The notes below the pieces were generated by a model. The model saw only the letters and a list, made by a program, of their open reading frames with translations, searched no databases and was not told the origin of the DNA. Both the position numbers and the translations under genes were made by a program. This document shows, one piece after another, positions 9,537 to 18,218 of a stretch of DNA of 64,000 nucleotides. Numbering within the stretch: the first letter of the stretch is position 1; every line of letters begins with the position of its first letter. The stretch is taken from NCBI GenBank assembly GCA_016935935.1, contig JAFGPZ010000038.1, forward strand, positions 9,222-73,221, written 5' to 3'. This stretch comes from Deltaproteobacteria bacterium. GTDB taxonomy: Bacteria > Desulfobacterota > Syntrophia > Syntrophales > UBA2210.

Positions 9537-9712
9537 ATGACATCTGGATAAACGTATACGTATAAAGCTTATCACGGGAATTTGGAAGTGAGATGAGTAT
9601 TTAAGTTACTGTTATTGATTTTTTCTATTGTCTATTCTGTATATGGCGTTTTGGAAGTATAAGGAGGTTAAACCTGAAAAATTAGAGGTTATGAGCACGA
9701 GGGGGTAGGGTA

Positions 9713-11068
9713 ATGACGGAAAAGAAGGAAAAAAGGACGTCGGGAAAGACTTTGCAGACTGCCCGTGATGCCGGATATTTTGGAAAGAAGGCGATCAAGA
9801 ATGCGCTGACGGCGATGAAAGAAGGGCAGCCGATAGGGTGGTCGATGGTTACGTGGTATCAGGGGGAGTTGATTTGCAAGGCTATGGGGATAGAAATGCT
9901 CTTTCCGGAGAACTACGGTGCCTTTTGCGCGGCGGTACGAGGGGCAGAACCGCATCTGAAAATCAGCGAGGAGGAGGGATTTCCCTCTACAATATGCGGG
10001 TATGCACGTAACTGTTTTGGTTATACCAAGCGCATGATGGATAACAATATGCTTCCACCGGCAGATGCCCCCGGGGGCGGATTGGCGAAGCCGACATTAT
10101 TGGTAGCATCGAATGCTGCCTGTGATGCCCGTTTCAAGTGGTTTCAGGCTCTTGCGCGGTACATGGATGTGCCGATATGGTTTCTTGAACTGCCGCATAC
10201 GGGGGTTAAAGAGTTTTATCTGCCCGATAACAAAGATCTTAACATAAAATTTATGGTGAGTGAACTGCGACAGTTTGTCGAGTTTCTGGAGGGAGTTCTC
10301 GGAAAGAAGATGGACTGGGCTCGACTTGAAGAAGTTGTGGATCAGAGTTTAAAGACCATTCGTCTGGCGAACGAGGTTGATCTTCTTCGACGGGCGGTTC
10401 CGTCGCCGATGGTTTCAACCGATTTCTGGGCGATCATGCTCGCGCACCTGTATTTTTCCGATGATCCCGAGGCCTATGCCTTTTATCAGAAGGTCTATGA
10501 CGAGGTGAAGCACCGAGTCGACAACGGGATTCCAGCGATCCCCAACGAGAAGTACCGGCTGCTCTTCTCGGAGCTGCCGCCGTGGCACACATTAGGTTTC
10601 TTTGACATCATAGCAGAAAGGCACGGAATTGCCATGGTGAAGGAGAGTTATGCCTACGAAGCGCCCCGTATCCTGGGGGTCGAGGAATTCGAAGGGAAGG
10701 TGACGGACCCTCTGGAACTCATTGCGCGTCTCACCTACCAGTGGCTTACCGGTTATTTTGATACTGCACGGAAGTATAACGTGGGACCGGGTTTTATCAT
10801 GGCCCCCTACCTGCAGTGGGCCGAGGAGTACAAGGCGGACGGGATTTTCTGTCATGTTCTGATGTCCTGCCGTCCGGCGACGTATACGCTGTTGCATCAG
10901 CGTAACATGATGGAGGAGAAAGTTAAAGTGCCAGGCGTGGTTGTGGATGGCGATATCGTGGACGTGCGTGTTTTCAATGAAGAAGAAGCGCTGTCCAAGG
11001 TAGAGGCATTTGTTGAGACGATGGATTATTACCGGGAAAAGCGAAAAGAGGCAGGGATGGCCTGGTAA
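9713..11068 (+). CDS. 2-hydroxyacyl-CoA dehydratase/benzoyl-CoA reductase family, BcrB-like subunit
   Basis: A 451-residue subunit of the HgdAB/BcrBC/BzdNO family, in which a [4Fe-4S] cluster delivers single high-energy electrons to an acyl-CoA ketyl or aromatic ring. Candidate cluster ligands are visible: ICGYARNC (Cys95, Cys101), NAACDAR (near 143) and LMSCRPATY (near 387). It is followed 20 bp later by the BcrC-like partner. No activator ATPase (HgdC/BcrAD type) lies nearby, so one must come from elsewhere. Substrate may be a 2-hydroxyacyl-CoA (dehydration) or an aromatic acyl-CoA (ring reduction); sequence alone does not decide. Confidence 0.8.
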   Translation: MTEKKEKRTSGKTLQTARDAGYFGKKAIKNALTAMKEGQPIGWSMVTWYQGELICKAMGIEMLFPENYGAFCAAVRGAEPHLKISEEEGFPSTICGYARNCFGYTKRMMDNNMLPPADAPGGGLAKPTLLVASNAACDARFKWFQALARYMDVPIWFLELPHTGVKEFYLPDNKDLNIKFMVSELRQFVEFLEGVLGKKMDWARLEEVVDQSLKTIRLANEVDLLRRAVPSPMVSTDFWAIMLAHLYFSDDPEAYAFYQKVYDEVKHRVDNGIPAIPNEKYRLLFSELPPWHTLGFFDIIAERHGIAMVKESYAYEAPRILGVEEFEGKVTDPLELIARLTYQWLTGYFDTARKYNVGPGFIMAPYLQWAEEYKADGIFCHVLMSCRPATYTLLHQRNMMEEKVKVPGVVVDGDIVDVRVFNEEEALSKVEAFVETMDYYREKRKEAGMAW

Positions 11069-11088
11069 CCGAGAAAGGAGACTGTTCC

Positions 11089-12249
11089 ATGACATCAGAC
11101 GAGACAAAAGGATTGGCTAAAGCAACAGAGATCTACAATGATCGTAATAAACGTGCTCTGGAACTGAAAGCTGACGGGAAGAAGATATTTGGGTATTTTT
11201 GTTGTTATGCTCCCCTGGAGCTTTTGACAACTTTAGATATTGTACCCTTTCGGGTTTTGGGGGATATGGAAGAGCCGATAACATTGGGTGAAGCTCATTT
11301 GCCGTCGGTGATGTGTGTGTTCTACCGCAGTTGTCTCGATATCGCCTTGAAGGGGCGCTATGAGTTCTTCGAAGGATTTGTGGGTACCCATGCATGTGAT
11401 GCCGCACAGCGAGTGGGCCAGATGTGGAATAACCTTATGGTTACCCCCTATGATTTCTTTCTCGATCTTCCCCATACGAAGCGCGATACGGCGATAAATT
11501 TTTTTAGAGATCAGATAGGGTATTTCAAAGAATCACTGGAGGAATATACGGGGAACCGGATAACCGATTCGGCCCTTTCGGAATCCATCGCGCTTCACAA
11601 CAGGCAAAGAGCTCTGGTTCGTGAACTGTACGATTTACGGAAAGGTGATCCTCCTCTGGTTACAGGATCGGAGATTTTACAGGTGATGATTTCTCTTATG
11701 TGTATTCCTGTCGATGAGGGTATTGAGCTTCTGGAGCAAGTAATCGCGGAAGTCCGGGAACGTAAGAATTTACCAGAGAAGCGGGCTGGGCGTTTGCTTG
11801 TCTGGGGATCGTTAATCGACAATATAGCAATAACGGAACTTGTAGAGAGTTCGGGACTTAACATAGTGATGGATGATACCGCAATAGGTTTTCGTCCTTT
11901 CATGCATGATGTAGAGATAGACGGGGATTCGCTGCATAATTTGGCAAGACACTATCTGGAGGATATTATGTGTCCCCGTACCTTCATTGAAACGAGTCTT
12001 TCATACCGGGAACATCTTGAAGACCGATTCGGTTATCTAAAGAATTTTATCAAAAAGTGGAACGTCAACGGCGTTTATCTGAATCTCGTAAGGAACTGTG
12101 ATCCTCACGGGTATGAGATACCCGCGATAAGGGATTATCTTGACGCTCTGGGTATACCGGTTCTGTTTATTGAACAGGATTATTCGACGGCATCTTTGGA
12201 GCCGCTTCGGACCAGGGTTCAGGCATTCAGAGAAAGTATCGAAGGATAA
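11089..12249 (+). CDS. 2-hydroxyacyl-CoA dehydratase/benzoyl-CoA reductase family, BcrC-like subunit
   Basis: A 386-residue partner of the preceding subunit. Cysteines in family-typical places are FCCYAPLELL (near 37), MCVFYRSC (about 76-83), GTHACDAAQR (near 101) and VRNCDPHGYE (near 341). The start is set by GAGAAAGGAGACTGTTCC before the ATG. The two genes form one transcription unit ended by the strong terminator at 12276-12319. Together they would form a heterodimer with one cluster per subunit that must be recharged by an ATP-dependent activator not encoded here. Confidence 0.8.
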   Translation: MTSDETKGLAKATEIYNDRNKRALELKADGKKIFGYFCCYAPLELLTTLDIVPFRVLGDMEEPITLGEAHLPSVMCVFYRSCLDIALKGRYEFFEGFVGTHACDAAQRVGQMWNNLMVTPYDFFLDLPHTKRDTAINFFRDQIGYFKESLEEYTGNRITDSALSESIALHNRQRALVRELYDLRKGDPPLVTGSEILQVMISLMCIPVDEGIELLEQVIAEVRERKNLPEKRAGRLLVWGSLIDNIAITELVESSGLNIVMDDTAIGFRPFMHDVEIDGDSLHNLARHYLEDIMCPRTFIETSLSYREHLEDRFGYLKNFIKKWNVNGVYLNLVRNCDPHGYEIPAIRDYLDALGIPVLFIEQDYSTASLEPLRTRVQAFRESIEG

Positions 12250-12275
12250 TCTAAATCAATTAAAGACATCCTTAA

Positions 12276-12319
12276 GGCCCTCTTTGCATTCAGCGATACG
12301 TGCGGAGGGCCATTTTTTT
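12276..12319 (+). terminator. Rho-independent terminator after the dehydratase-like pair
   Basis: GGCCCTC (12276-12282) pairs with GAGGGCC (12305-12311), extended by inner GCA/TGC pairing, followed by seven T residues (12313-12319). Confidence 0.85.
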
Positions 12320-12361
12320 AACATCTTATTGCAGGGCAGGCATCTGCTACATCTAGGGGGA

Positions 12362-12613
12362 TCAGTCCCTTCTTACCCAGATTCTGTACATTACTTCTTC
12401 CCCCTCTTCAAAGCACTTGAACCCGCTTGGGTCGGCCTCTTCGACATCTATATTTTCTTTTCCGTAGATTTCTTCGTATTGCTGAAGCCAGTTTTTAAAA
12501 TGATCTCCTCCGCCAAAATAAACCTTTTCCCATCTACTGCCTTGATTATCCCTTTTTTCAAGCACCTGTTCTTCCTTTCTTATACCTGTCAAAAGCGCGG
12601 ATTTATCCGTCAT
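12362..12613 (-). CDS. Small conserved-looking protein, function unknown
   Basis: An 83-residue acidic protein, soluble, with no signal peptide or membrane segment. I chose ATG 12613 because GGAGAGG lies seven bases before it; the longer in-frame version from 12760 would run through the promoter region. The C-terminal part is rich in Trp, Tyr and Gly-Asp turns, with FGGGDHFKNW near residues 27-36. I do not recognise the family. It is transcribed divergently from the thiolase/DUF35 operon from a shared operator, so it may belong to the same regulon. Confidence 0.6.
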   Translation of the reverse strand: MTDKSALLTGIRKEEQVLEKRDNQGSRWEKVYFGGGDHFKNWLQQYEEIYGKENIDVEEADPSGFKCFEEGEEVMYRIWVRRD

Positions 12614-12699
12614 ATTTTCCTCTCCTATTCTTTTGGACCTAACGACCCGGGTCTTTAATAATGAAGTATTGAAAAGAGCAAAAGGATGTACTGGAAAGG

Positions 12700-12726
12700 A
12701 GTATAAAAAAACACCTTGTGAGTCAA
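12700..12726 (-). promoter_or_regulatory. Minus-strand promoter of the small gene
   Basis: Read on the minus strand: TTGACT (12726-12721), a 15-nt spacer and TATACT (12705-12700). The spacer is shorter than the ideal 17 nt. The -35 box lies in the left arm of the operator. Confidence 0.45.
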
Positions 12727-12758
12727 TCAAATAATGACCACAGCATAATTTGATTGAC
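12722..12758. promoter_or_regulatory. Inverted-repeat operator overlapping two promoters
   Basis: GTCAATCAAAT (12722-12732) and ATTTGATTGAC (12748-12758) form an 11-bp perfect inverted repeat with a 15-nt centre. Each arm overlaps the -35 box of one of the two divergent promoters, so a dimeric regulator bound here would control both genes. No regulator gene is visible in the window. Confidence 0.65.
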
Positions 12759-12782
12759 ACGCAAGGCCTTTCTTCTTATACT
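12754..12782 (+). promoter_or_regulatory. Consensus promoter of the thiolase/DUF35 operon
   Basis: TTGACA (12754-12759), a 17-nt spacer and TATACT (12777-12782): close to ideal sigma-70 spacing and hexamers. The -35 box overlaps the right arm of the operator. Confidence 0.7.
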
Positions 12783-13003
12783 TCTCACACAAAAAAGGGG
12801 GGCTTATCGGATTGAGAATAACATAAAGCATAACCGCCTGTTAATACAGGGAAAGCCAGACCTGATAGAGACTCAGGTAGATTAAGGGATTTCCTTATGT
12901 GGACGGTAGTAATGTTTGTTTTCTTATTCCAAACTATGCCTGTCATTTTAATTTTGCTTCTGTATTATTTGTAGTTTTATATCCCTTAAAAGGAGGACTT
13001 TAA

Positions 13004-14269
13004 ATGCAGAGAAAAAGAAAGCTGGGCAGAGGAGTCGCTGTCGTCGGAGCTGGCATGTCAAATTTCGGCATGTTTCCCGAGAAAGACTCCAAAGATTTAT
13101 TTGTAGAGGCCTTCAACGAGATGGCAGGATCGGTTGACAAGGGGCTTGATCCCAATGAGATCGATGCCATGTACGTAGGTAATTTTACAAATGATTTTTT
13201 TGTGCATCAGGCACACTGGGGACCAATTGTTTCAGAATTAATTGGAATTAATCCCAAGCCGTCAACAAGAACCGAAGGGGCTTGTGCATCGAGCGCACTT
13301 GCATTCAGAGAGGGTTGTTTTGCCATAGCCTCCGGTTTTTATGACATGGTTCTTGTTGGTGGTGTCGAGGAAATGTCAAAATGCACAACCGAAGAAGTAG
13401 CCGAGGGTTTGGCAATGGCAGCTGTGCCATACGAACACCAGGTTGGTTTTACGTTCCCGGGGGTTTTTGGCGTAATAGCAACTGCATATTTCGAAAAATA
13501 CGGGGCCTCTCATGAGGATCTTATGAATGTGACTATAAAAAGCCACAACAATGCCCCTCTCAACCCGAAAGCTCAGTTTAAACTCACCATACGCGACCTG
13601 ATGAATGCAAGAATCGAACGTCTCAAGAAGAAGGGCGCTCCTGTTCCGCAATGGGAGGATGAAAAAGATTTTCTCCGTGATCCCGGTGCAAATCCCGTTG
13701 TTTCATGGCCCATGCACCTCTATGACTGCTGTCCAATCAGTGACGGAGCAGCCTGTATGTTGCTGGTGGCAGAGGACATCGCACGGAACTTTACAGATAA
13801 TCCATTATATGTTGCGGGATTGGGACAGGGAAGTGGCAGGGGGTTAAACAGTGCCGATGATATGACATATATGGAGGCTACGAGATACGCGGCACAGGAG
13901 GCCTACGGAATGTCAGGACTTTCACCGGCAGATATCCAGTTTGCCGAAGTACATGACTGCTTCTCCATGGCCGAAATTCTTCATATTGAAGATCTAGGGT
14001 TCTTCAAGCCTGGAGAAGGATACAAGGCCGTCAGAGATGGATTGACGAGAAGAGACGGCCCCAAACCGATCAACACTTCAGGTGGTCTTAAGTGCAAGGG
14101 GCACCCGGTAGGGGCAACGGGAACAGGACAACTCTTTGAAGTCTGGAAACAACTCCGAGGTGAAGCGGGTGAGCGCCAGCTTCCCATAAAGGATTTACAT
14201 ATCGGCGCAGCTCATAACCTGGGAGGAACAGGGGGTACCTGTACACTCACAATACTGGAAAGGAGGTAA
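13004..14269 (+). CDS. Thiolase, catalytic subunit of a thiolase/DUF35 pair
   Basis: A 421-residue thiolase of the SCP-x-like branch. Seen: nucleophile Cys in EGACASSALAF (near 94), HDCFSMAE, and KGHPVGATG near the C-terminus. The ATG is preceded by AAAAGGAGGACTT. The DUF35 gene begins three bases after its stop and its ribosome-binding site lies within the end of this gene, so they are translated together. Such pairs include archaeal thiolase/DUF35 and the benzoylsuccinyl-CoA thiolase BbsAB. It probably performs the terminal C-C cleavage of a 3-oxoacyl-CoA whose acyl group is bulky or unusual. Confidence 0.87.
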   Translation: MQRKRKLGRGVAVVGAGMSNFGMFPEKDSKDLFVEAFNEMAGSVDKGLDPNEIDAMYVGNFTNDFFVHQAHWGPIVSELIGINPKPSTRTEGACASSALAFREGCFAIASGFYDMVLVGGVEEMSKCTTEEVAEGLAMAAVPYEHQVGFTFPGVFGVIATAYFEKYGASHEDLMNVTIKSHNNAPLNPKAQFKLTIRDLMNARIERLKKKGAPVPQWEDEKDFLRDPGANPVVSWPMHLYDCCPISDGAACMLLVAEDIARNFTDNPLYVAGLGQGSGRGLNSADDMTYMEATRYAAQEAYGMSGLSPADIQFAEVHDCFSMAEILHIEDLGFFKPGEGYKAVRDGLTRRDGPKPINTSGGLKCKGHPVGATGTGQLFEVWKQLRGEAGERQLPIKDLHIGAAHNLGGTGGTCTLTILERR

Positions 14270-14272
14270 ACC

Positions 14273-14689
14273 ATGCAAAATAGACCGATCAGCGATATAT
14301 CTTTTGCCCAATATCTTAATGAAGACAAACTGATGGGCTCCAAGTGTAATAAGTGCGGTACTATTGCAACACCGCCACGCCAAATATGTAAAAAATGCCA
14401 CGACTCGAATGTTGAGTGGCTTGAAATGAGTGGCAAAGGAAAGCTTGCAGCCTTTACATGTACAGCGATAGCTCCGCGCATCATGATTGAAGAAGGTTTT
14501 GGAAGAGCAAATCCGTATTGCGTGGGTGTAGTTGAACTGAAAGAAGGAACAAGGGTAGACGCCCGGATTGAGGGGGTCGATGCAAAAAACCCTGAAACGA
14601 TAAAGGTCGGTATGCCACTTTCCGTAACGTTTCTTCACAGGGGTGAAGGAGAAAAAATGAAAACTTTCCTTGCATTCAAACCTGAATAA
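14273..14689 (+). CDS. DUF35 OB-fold/zinc-ribbon protein, thiolase partner
   Basis: A 138-residue protein with an N-terminal rubredoxin-like zinc ribbon (CNKC near 25-28, CKKC near 39-42) and a C-terminal OB-fold. In characterised complexes this protein bridges thiolase-fold partners and lines the CoA channel. It starts three bases after the thiolase stop, with AAAGGAGGTAAACC before the ATG, and the operon ends at a strong terminator about 20 bp downstream. Confidence 0.85.
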   Translation: MQNRPISDISFAQYLNEDKLMGSKCNKCGTIATPPRQICKKCHDSNVEWLEMSGKGKLAAFTCTAIAPRIMIEEGFGRANPYCVGVVELKEGTRVDARIEGVDAKNPETIKVGMPLSVTFLHRGEGEKMKTFLAFKPE

Positions 14690-14709
14690 AAAGTAGTATT
14701 TCGAGATTA

Positions 14710-14761
14710 AGAGCCTCCTGTTTGATGTTCAAGTTTGTTCCGAACGGGAGGCTCTTTTTTT
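14710..14761 (+). terminator. Rho-independent terminator after the DUF35 gene
   Basis: AGAGCCTCC (14710-14718) pairs with GGAGGCTCT (14747-14755), with additional inner pairing (GTT/AAC), followed by a T run to 14761. Confidence 0.87.
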
Positions 14762-14922
14762 ATTTAAATAAAACCATGTAGTAACTTGACAATTTCTCAG
14801 AATAATGTAAAGGAATCGCTGAATAGAATCTCGCTGCGACAAGTTGCGTGGAATCTTTACCGGTAAGGGGATTTTTTATTCACTTGCTGTTCAGTTCAAT
14901 TACATGCGGGAATCAGTATATT

Positions 14923-16365
14923 ATGAATATTAGTTCAAATATTTCTCTGAAGTCGTCTCCCAAAACCTATACTCAGGATCTAGACAAAGCTATTCCACCT
15001 GCTGAAACGGTAAAGAATGTCAAAGCCGTCCTGCAACGTATCGATCTTAAACTGGTAAATGATATCAGCCGAATCGATTATCGGCGTCTCGATATACCCG
15101 TCTATGTATGTGAGGCCGGGAAGGACTGTAACACTCCCGGCAGAAAGACGATGGGTAAAGGTTCGTCACCGGAGCAGGCAGAGGCTAGCGCTTTAATGGA
15201 ACTGATTGAAAGATTCAGCCACGCAAACTATCCCCATTCCCATAAGTTTCGGACAGGTCGATATTCTGACTTTGAGCAGTTCTCTATTCCCTTTGACAGG
15301 ATATTTCATGTTCCCCACAGAAAATCTTTCGTTCCCGAGGAAAACAAGGAGAAATTTAAAGAGCTTTCTTTCTGCTGGCTTCCAGCGTACAGCCTGCTTC
15401 AAAAAAAAGACTTTATGATTCCTTATGAGTGGTTTGCAGATATTCAGGGTACCAATGGCCTCTCTGCCGGCAACACACTTGAAGAAGCCGTCCTTCAGGG
15501 ACTTTCCGAAGTCATAGAAAGGCATGTATCTTCTGTAATAAACTGCGAACGGCGATCTGTTCCTACAATCGATCTCGCAAGCGTGAGAGATCCTGTTGCA
15601 CGGGATCTCATCAGAAAATACATTTATAATGGGATAGAGTTATTTATTAAAGACTTCAGCATGAACATCGGTATTCCTACAATAGCCGGAATCGCCTTTG
15701 ATCCTTCAAGTTACCCGCAAAGCATGGTCGTTATGTGTGCAGCAACGGCGACTCATCCCGAAAAAGCACTTATAAGGGTTCTTACGGAAATACAGCAAAT
15801 GGCCATCGATTACTTCAAACAGGATTACTATGCAGGAGGCATATTACCTAAATTCTACGATATTCGCGAAGCTGAATATTTAATCAGTAACAATAAGACA
15901 GTTTCCATTGACGAACTCCCCGACGTGTCTGACAATGACATACTTATTGAATTGGAAAACTATACAAAGGCCTTGGATGCCATTGATTTTGAACCGATTG
16001 TGATAGATACCACTCACCCCGTTCTACGCATACCGAGCGTATTCGTTCTTGTTCCCGGCTCGGAACTGTATGACAATTCAAAATGCGATTTAAACTCGTA
16101 TTATTATCTTGCACGGCGTATGCAGCATACAGGAAATTTCGAAAAGGCCATCGAAAATTATCGACTATCAATTTCAAGACACCCGGCTTCATCGTGTCAT
16201 GCCAATTTTGAAATGGGAGAATGCTTCAGACATTTAAAAGAATATCAGGAAGCATCTGACTGCTACAAGACGAGCCTGCGTTACAGTCCTGACCGTAATA
16301 TGCAGTATCGAATTTTTGATTCTCTGACTAAATGTAATCAATTGCTTCAGCCTGCTTCACTTTGA
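14923..16365 (+). CDS. YcaO-domain protein with C-terminal TPR repeats
   Basis: YcaO enzymes use ATP to activate backbone amides, making azolines or thioamides in peptides and proteins. ATP-binding signatures are visible: KGSSPEQAEASALMELIERF early in the domain and SAGNTLEEAVLQGLSEVIER in the middle. The last about 90 residues form two to three TPR-like helical pairs. Start is uncertain: ATG 14923 gives 480 residues, an in-frame ATG at 14848 gives 505; neither has a strong Shine-Dalgarno. No TfuA, dehydrogenase, cyclodehydratase partner or obvious precursor peptide lies next to it, so this is an orphan YcaO, perhaps modifying a host protein. Confidence 0.8.
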   Translation: MNISSNISLKSSPKTYTQDLDKAIPPAETVKNVKAVLQRIDLKLVNDISRIDYRRLDIPVYVCEAGKDCNTPGRKTMGKGSSPEQAEASALMELIERFSHANYPHSHKFRTGRYSDFEQFSIPFDRIFHVPHRKSFVPEENKEKFKELSFCWLPAYSLLQKKDFMIPYEWFADIQGTNGLSAGNTLEEAVLQGLSEVIERHVSSVINCERRSVPTIDLASVRDPVARDLIRKYIYNGIELFIKDFSMNIGIPTIAGIAFDPSSYPQSMVVMCAATATHPEKALIRVLTEIQQMAIDYFKQDYYAGGILPKFYDIREAEYLISNNKTVSIDELPDVSDNDILIELENYTKALDAIDFEPIVIDTTHPVLRIPSVFVLVPGSELYDNSKCDLNSYYYLARRMQHTGNFEKAIENYRLSISRHPASSCHANFEMGECFRHLKEYQEASDCYKTSLRYSPDRNMQYRIFDSLTKCNQLLQPASL

Positions 16366-16702
16366 TGAAAGTATAGTAGTGACTTTCCAGCCTGACTTTT
16401 TTATTGATTTTTTTTGCCCGTACTATTATATTTGTCCGCGATAGCGTGAACGAACGTAAAACTTCAAATAAAGAGACACGGTGAGATAATACTTATACAG
16501 CAAGCTGGAGGGGCGTAGGTTTTTATATCTTTGTTATGCCAGTGACTTTAAACTGATCAGCGAGTGCATTCCCCGCAACTTATTGCGGGGAGTTTCAATT
16601 GATGATAACCGGTTCTTTAAGATGTAGATTATATTAGCCTTTTCAGTATGACAGGTTCTGTTTAAATGATTTATAGCGAATATAATTAAAAAAGGAGGAA
16701 TC
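16366..16702. other. 337-bp intergenic region
   Basis: No gene. It holds copy 2 of the intergenic palindrome (16570-16591) and, at the end, the AAAAAAGGAGGAATC ribosome-binding site of the synthetase alpha subunit. Confidence 0.6.
16570..16591. repeat. Intergenic palindromic repeat, copy 2
   Basis: TCCCCGCAA / TTGCGGGGA arms (9 bp, perfect) around a CTTA loop, with flanking GCATT and GTTTC matching copy 1 at 5903-5926. Confidence 0.6.
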
Positions 16703-18097
16703 ATGGCTGGAAACCTGGAAACTTTTTTTCAACCTAACAGTGTTGTTGTTATTGGTGCATCTGCCACGCCACACAAACCCGGTAATGATGTTATTGAAAA
16801 TATCCTGGCCAATGAGTATGGAGGAAAGATTTACCTGGTAAACCCTAAAGGGGGGAAAATTCTTGGAATAGATGTCCACAGTTCAATTCAGGAACTTCCG
16901 GAAAACATTGACCTGGCTATCATAATTTTGCCGGCCGCAGACAATGTAAGGATAATTAGTGAATGTGTTGAAAAAGGAATTAAATATTTTGTTCTTGCGG
17001 CGGGGGGGTTTTCAGAGGTAAATAAAGAGGGAGAGGTCTTACAGGATGAGCTGACAAATCTCATTCGAGAGAAAGGAATTCGGGTTATAGGCCCCAATAC
17101 TTCCGGTCATTCTTCTCTTCCGCATAATTTCACGTCAAGCTTTTTTCCGCTTCGTAAAATTCCCAGAGGTCACATCTCATATATTACTCAAACAGGAAAT
17201 TTTGCTACCCACACCATGCGTTACATCATAACGGGTGAAAATTTTGGTATAGCTCGCTTTGTGGGCATGGGCAATAAGCTGGATGTAGAGGAAAGTGAAT
17301 TGCTTGAATATCTGGCAGAAGACCGGGAAACAAAAGCTATCATCATGTACCTTGAAAGCATTAAATATCCGAAGAAATTTTTGCAGGTTGCCAGTGAAGT
17401 GACGAAAATTAAACCTGTCATCCTGCTTAAAGGGGGAAGTACAAAAGAAGGTGCAACTGCTGCAATAGCACATACCGCTGCTCTCGCTTCAGACGACAGG
17501 ATTACAGATGGTGCTCTCAGGCAGGCAGGTGTAACACGTGTGGAAAAATATTCACACCTGATATGGACAGCCAAGGCCTTATCATGCATGCCTCTACCCC
17601 AGGGAAACCGTGTCAGTTTCATGGCTCCCTCGGGAGCTATGCTCGTAATCCTCACAGACCTGTGTAAACGGCGTTACGGCCTCGACATTCCCACCATAGA
17701 AGAAAGTACACGTGAACGTTTACAGGAAATCAGTCCACCTTATATCAGAATGCGTAATCCTGTTGATATCTGGCCATCTGCCGGAATTCATGGCGTAGAG
17801 TTTGCCTATGGAGAGGCTATGGAAGCCGTATTGCGTGATCCTAATATAGATGCAGTAGTACCCGTTTTAATGCTTACCGAGCATACGAGCGTACCGCCTC
17901 TCGATTTTATCGTGAATCTTGCCAGAAAATATCCTGAGAAACCCGTCTACGTTACATTCAGCGCTGACAAGAAATATATGGAAGAAGCAAAGGCTTTTCT
18001 GGAACCCAGAGGCGTGCCGACTTTTCCAATGATAGAAGAACCTTTTGAAACGTTATCGATACTTACTCGATGCCGAGAGGCTTTAAAAAGGAAATGA
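16703..18097 (+). CDS. ADP-forming acyl-CoA synthetase, alpha subunit
   Basis: A 464-residue CoA-binding subunit of an acetate:CoA ligase (ADP-forming), converting acyl-CoA, ADP and phosphate to acid, CoA and ATP. Seen: N-terminal CoA-binding Rossmann domain (VVVIGASATPHKPGN near 16), then succinyl-CoA-synthetase-like domains with the phosphorylated His in AIAHTAALAS (near 255). Encoded 120 bp before its beta subunit as separate genes, as in archaea and some anaerobes; many bacteria have the fused form. In this cluster it would harvest ATP by substrate-level phosphorylation from the acyl-CoA products. The start follows AAAAAAGGAGGAATC. Confidence 0.88.
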   Translation: MAGNLETFFQPNSVVVIGASATPHKPGNDVIENILANEYGGKIYLVNPKGGKILGIDVHSSIQELPENIDLAIIILPAADNVRIISECVEKGIKYFVLAAGGFSEVNKEGEVLQDELTNLIREKGIRVIGPNTSGHSSLPHNFTSSFFPLRKIPRGHISYITQTGNFATHTMRYIITGENFGIARFVGMGNKLDVEESELLEYLAEDRETKAIIMYLESIKYPKKFLQVASEVTKIKPVILLKGGSTKEGATAAIAHTAALASDDRITDGALRQAGVTRVEKYSHLIWTAKALSCMPLPQGNRVSFMAPSGAMLVILTDLCKRRYGLDIPTIEESTRERLQEISPPYIRMRNPVDIWPSAGIHGVEFAYGEAMEAVLRDPNIDAVVPVLMLTEHTSVPPLDFIVNLARKYPEKPVYVTFSADKKYMEEAKAFLEPRGVPTFPMIEEPFETLSILTRCREALKRK

Positions 18098-18218
18098 GGC
18101 CGTCAAAAGCTCAGACTTGAAGAACATATTGGAACAATGTTTTCGAGATATCATGTAAACTCATCATAAAAACATACGATAAATGCTTCGATATTAACCT
18201 TAGGAGGTCTGAAAAGTC

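Larger units (their letters stand above)
12614..13003. other. Divergent regulatory region
   Basis: 390 bp between two divergent genes. It holds the inverted-repeat operator (12722-12758), the two facing promoters described separately, and a roughly 220-nt leader of the thiolase gene in which I see no further structure. Confidence 0.6.
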
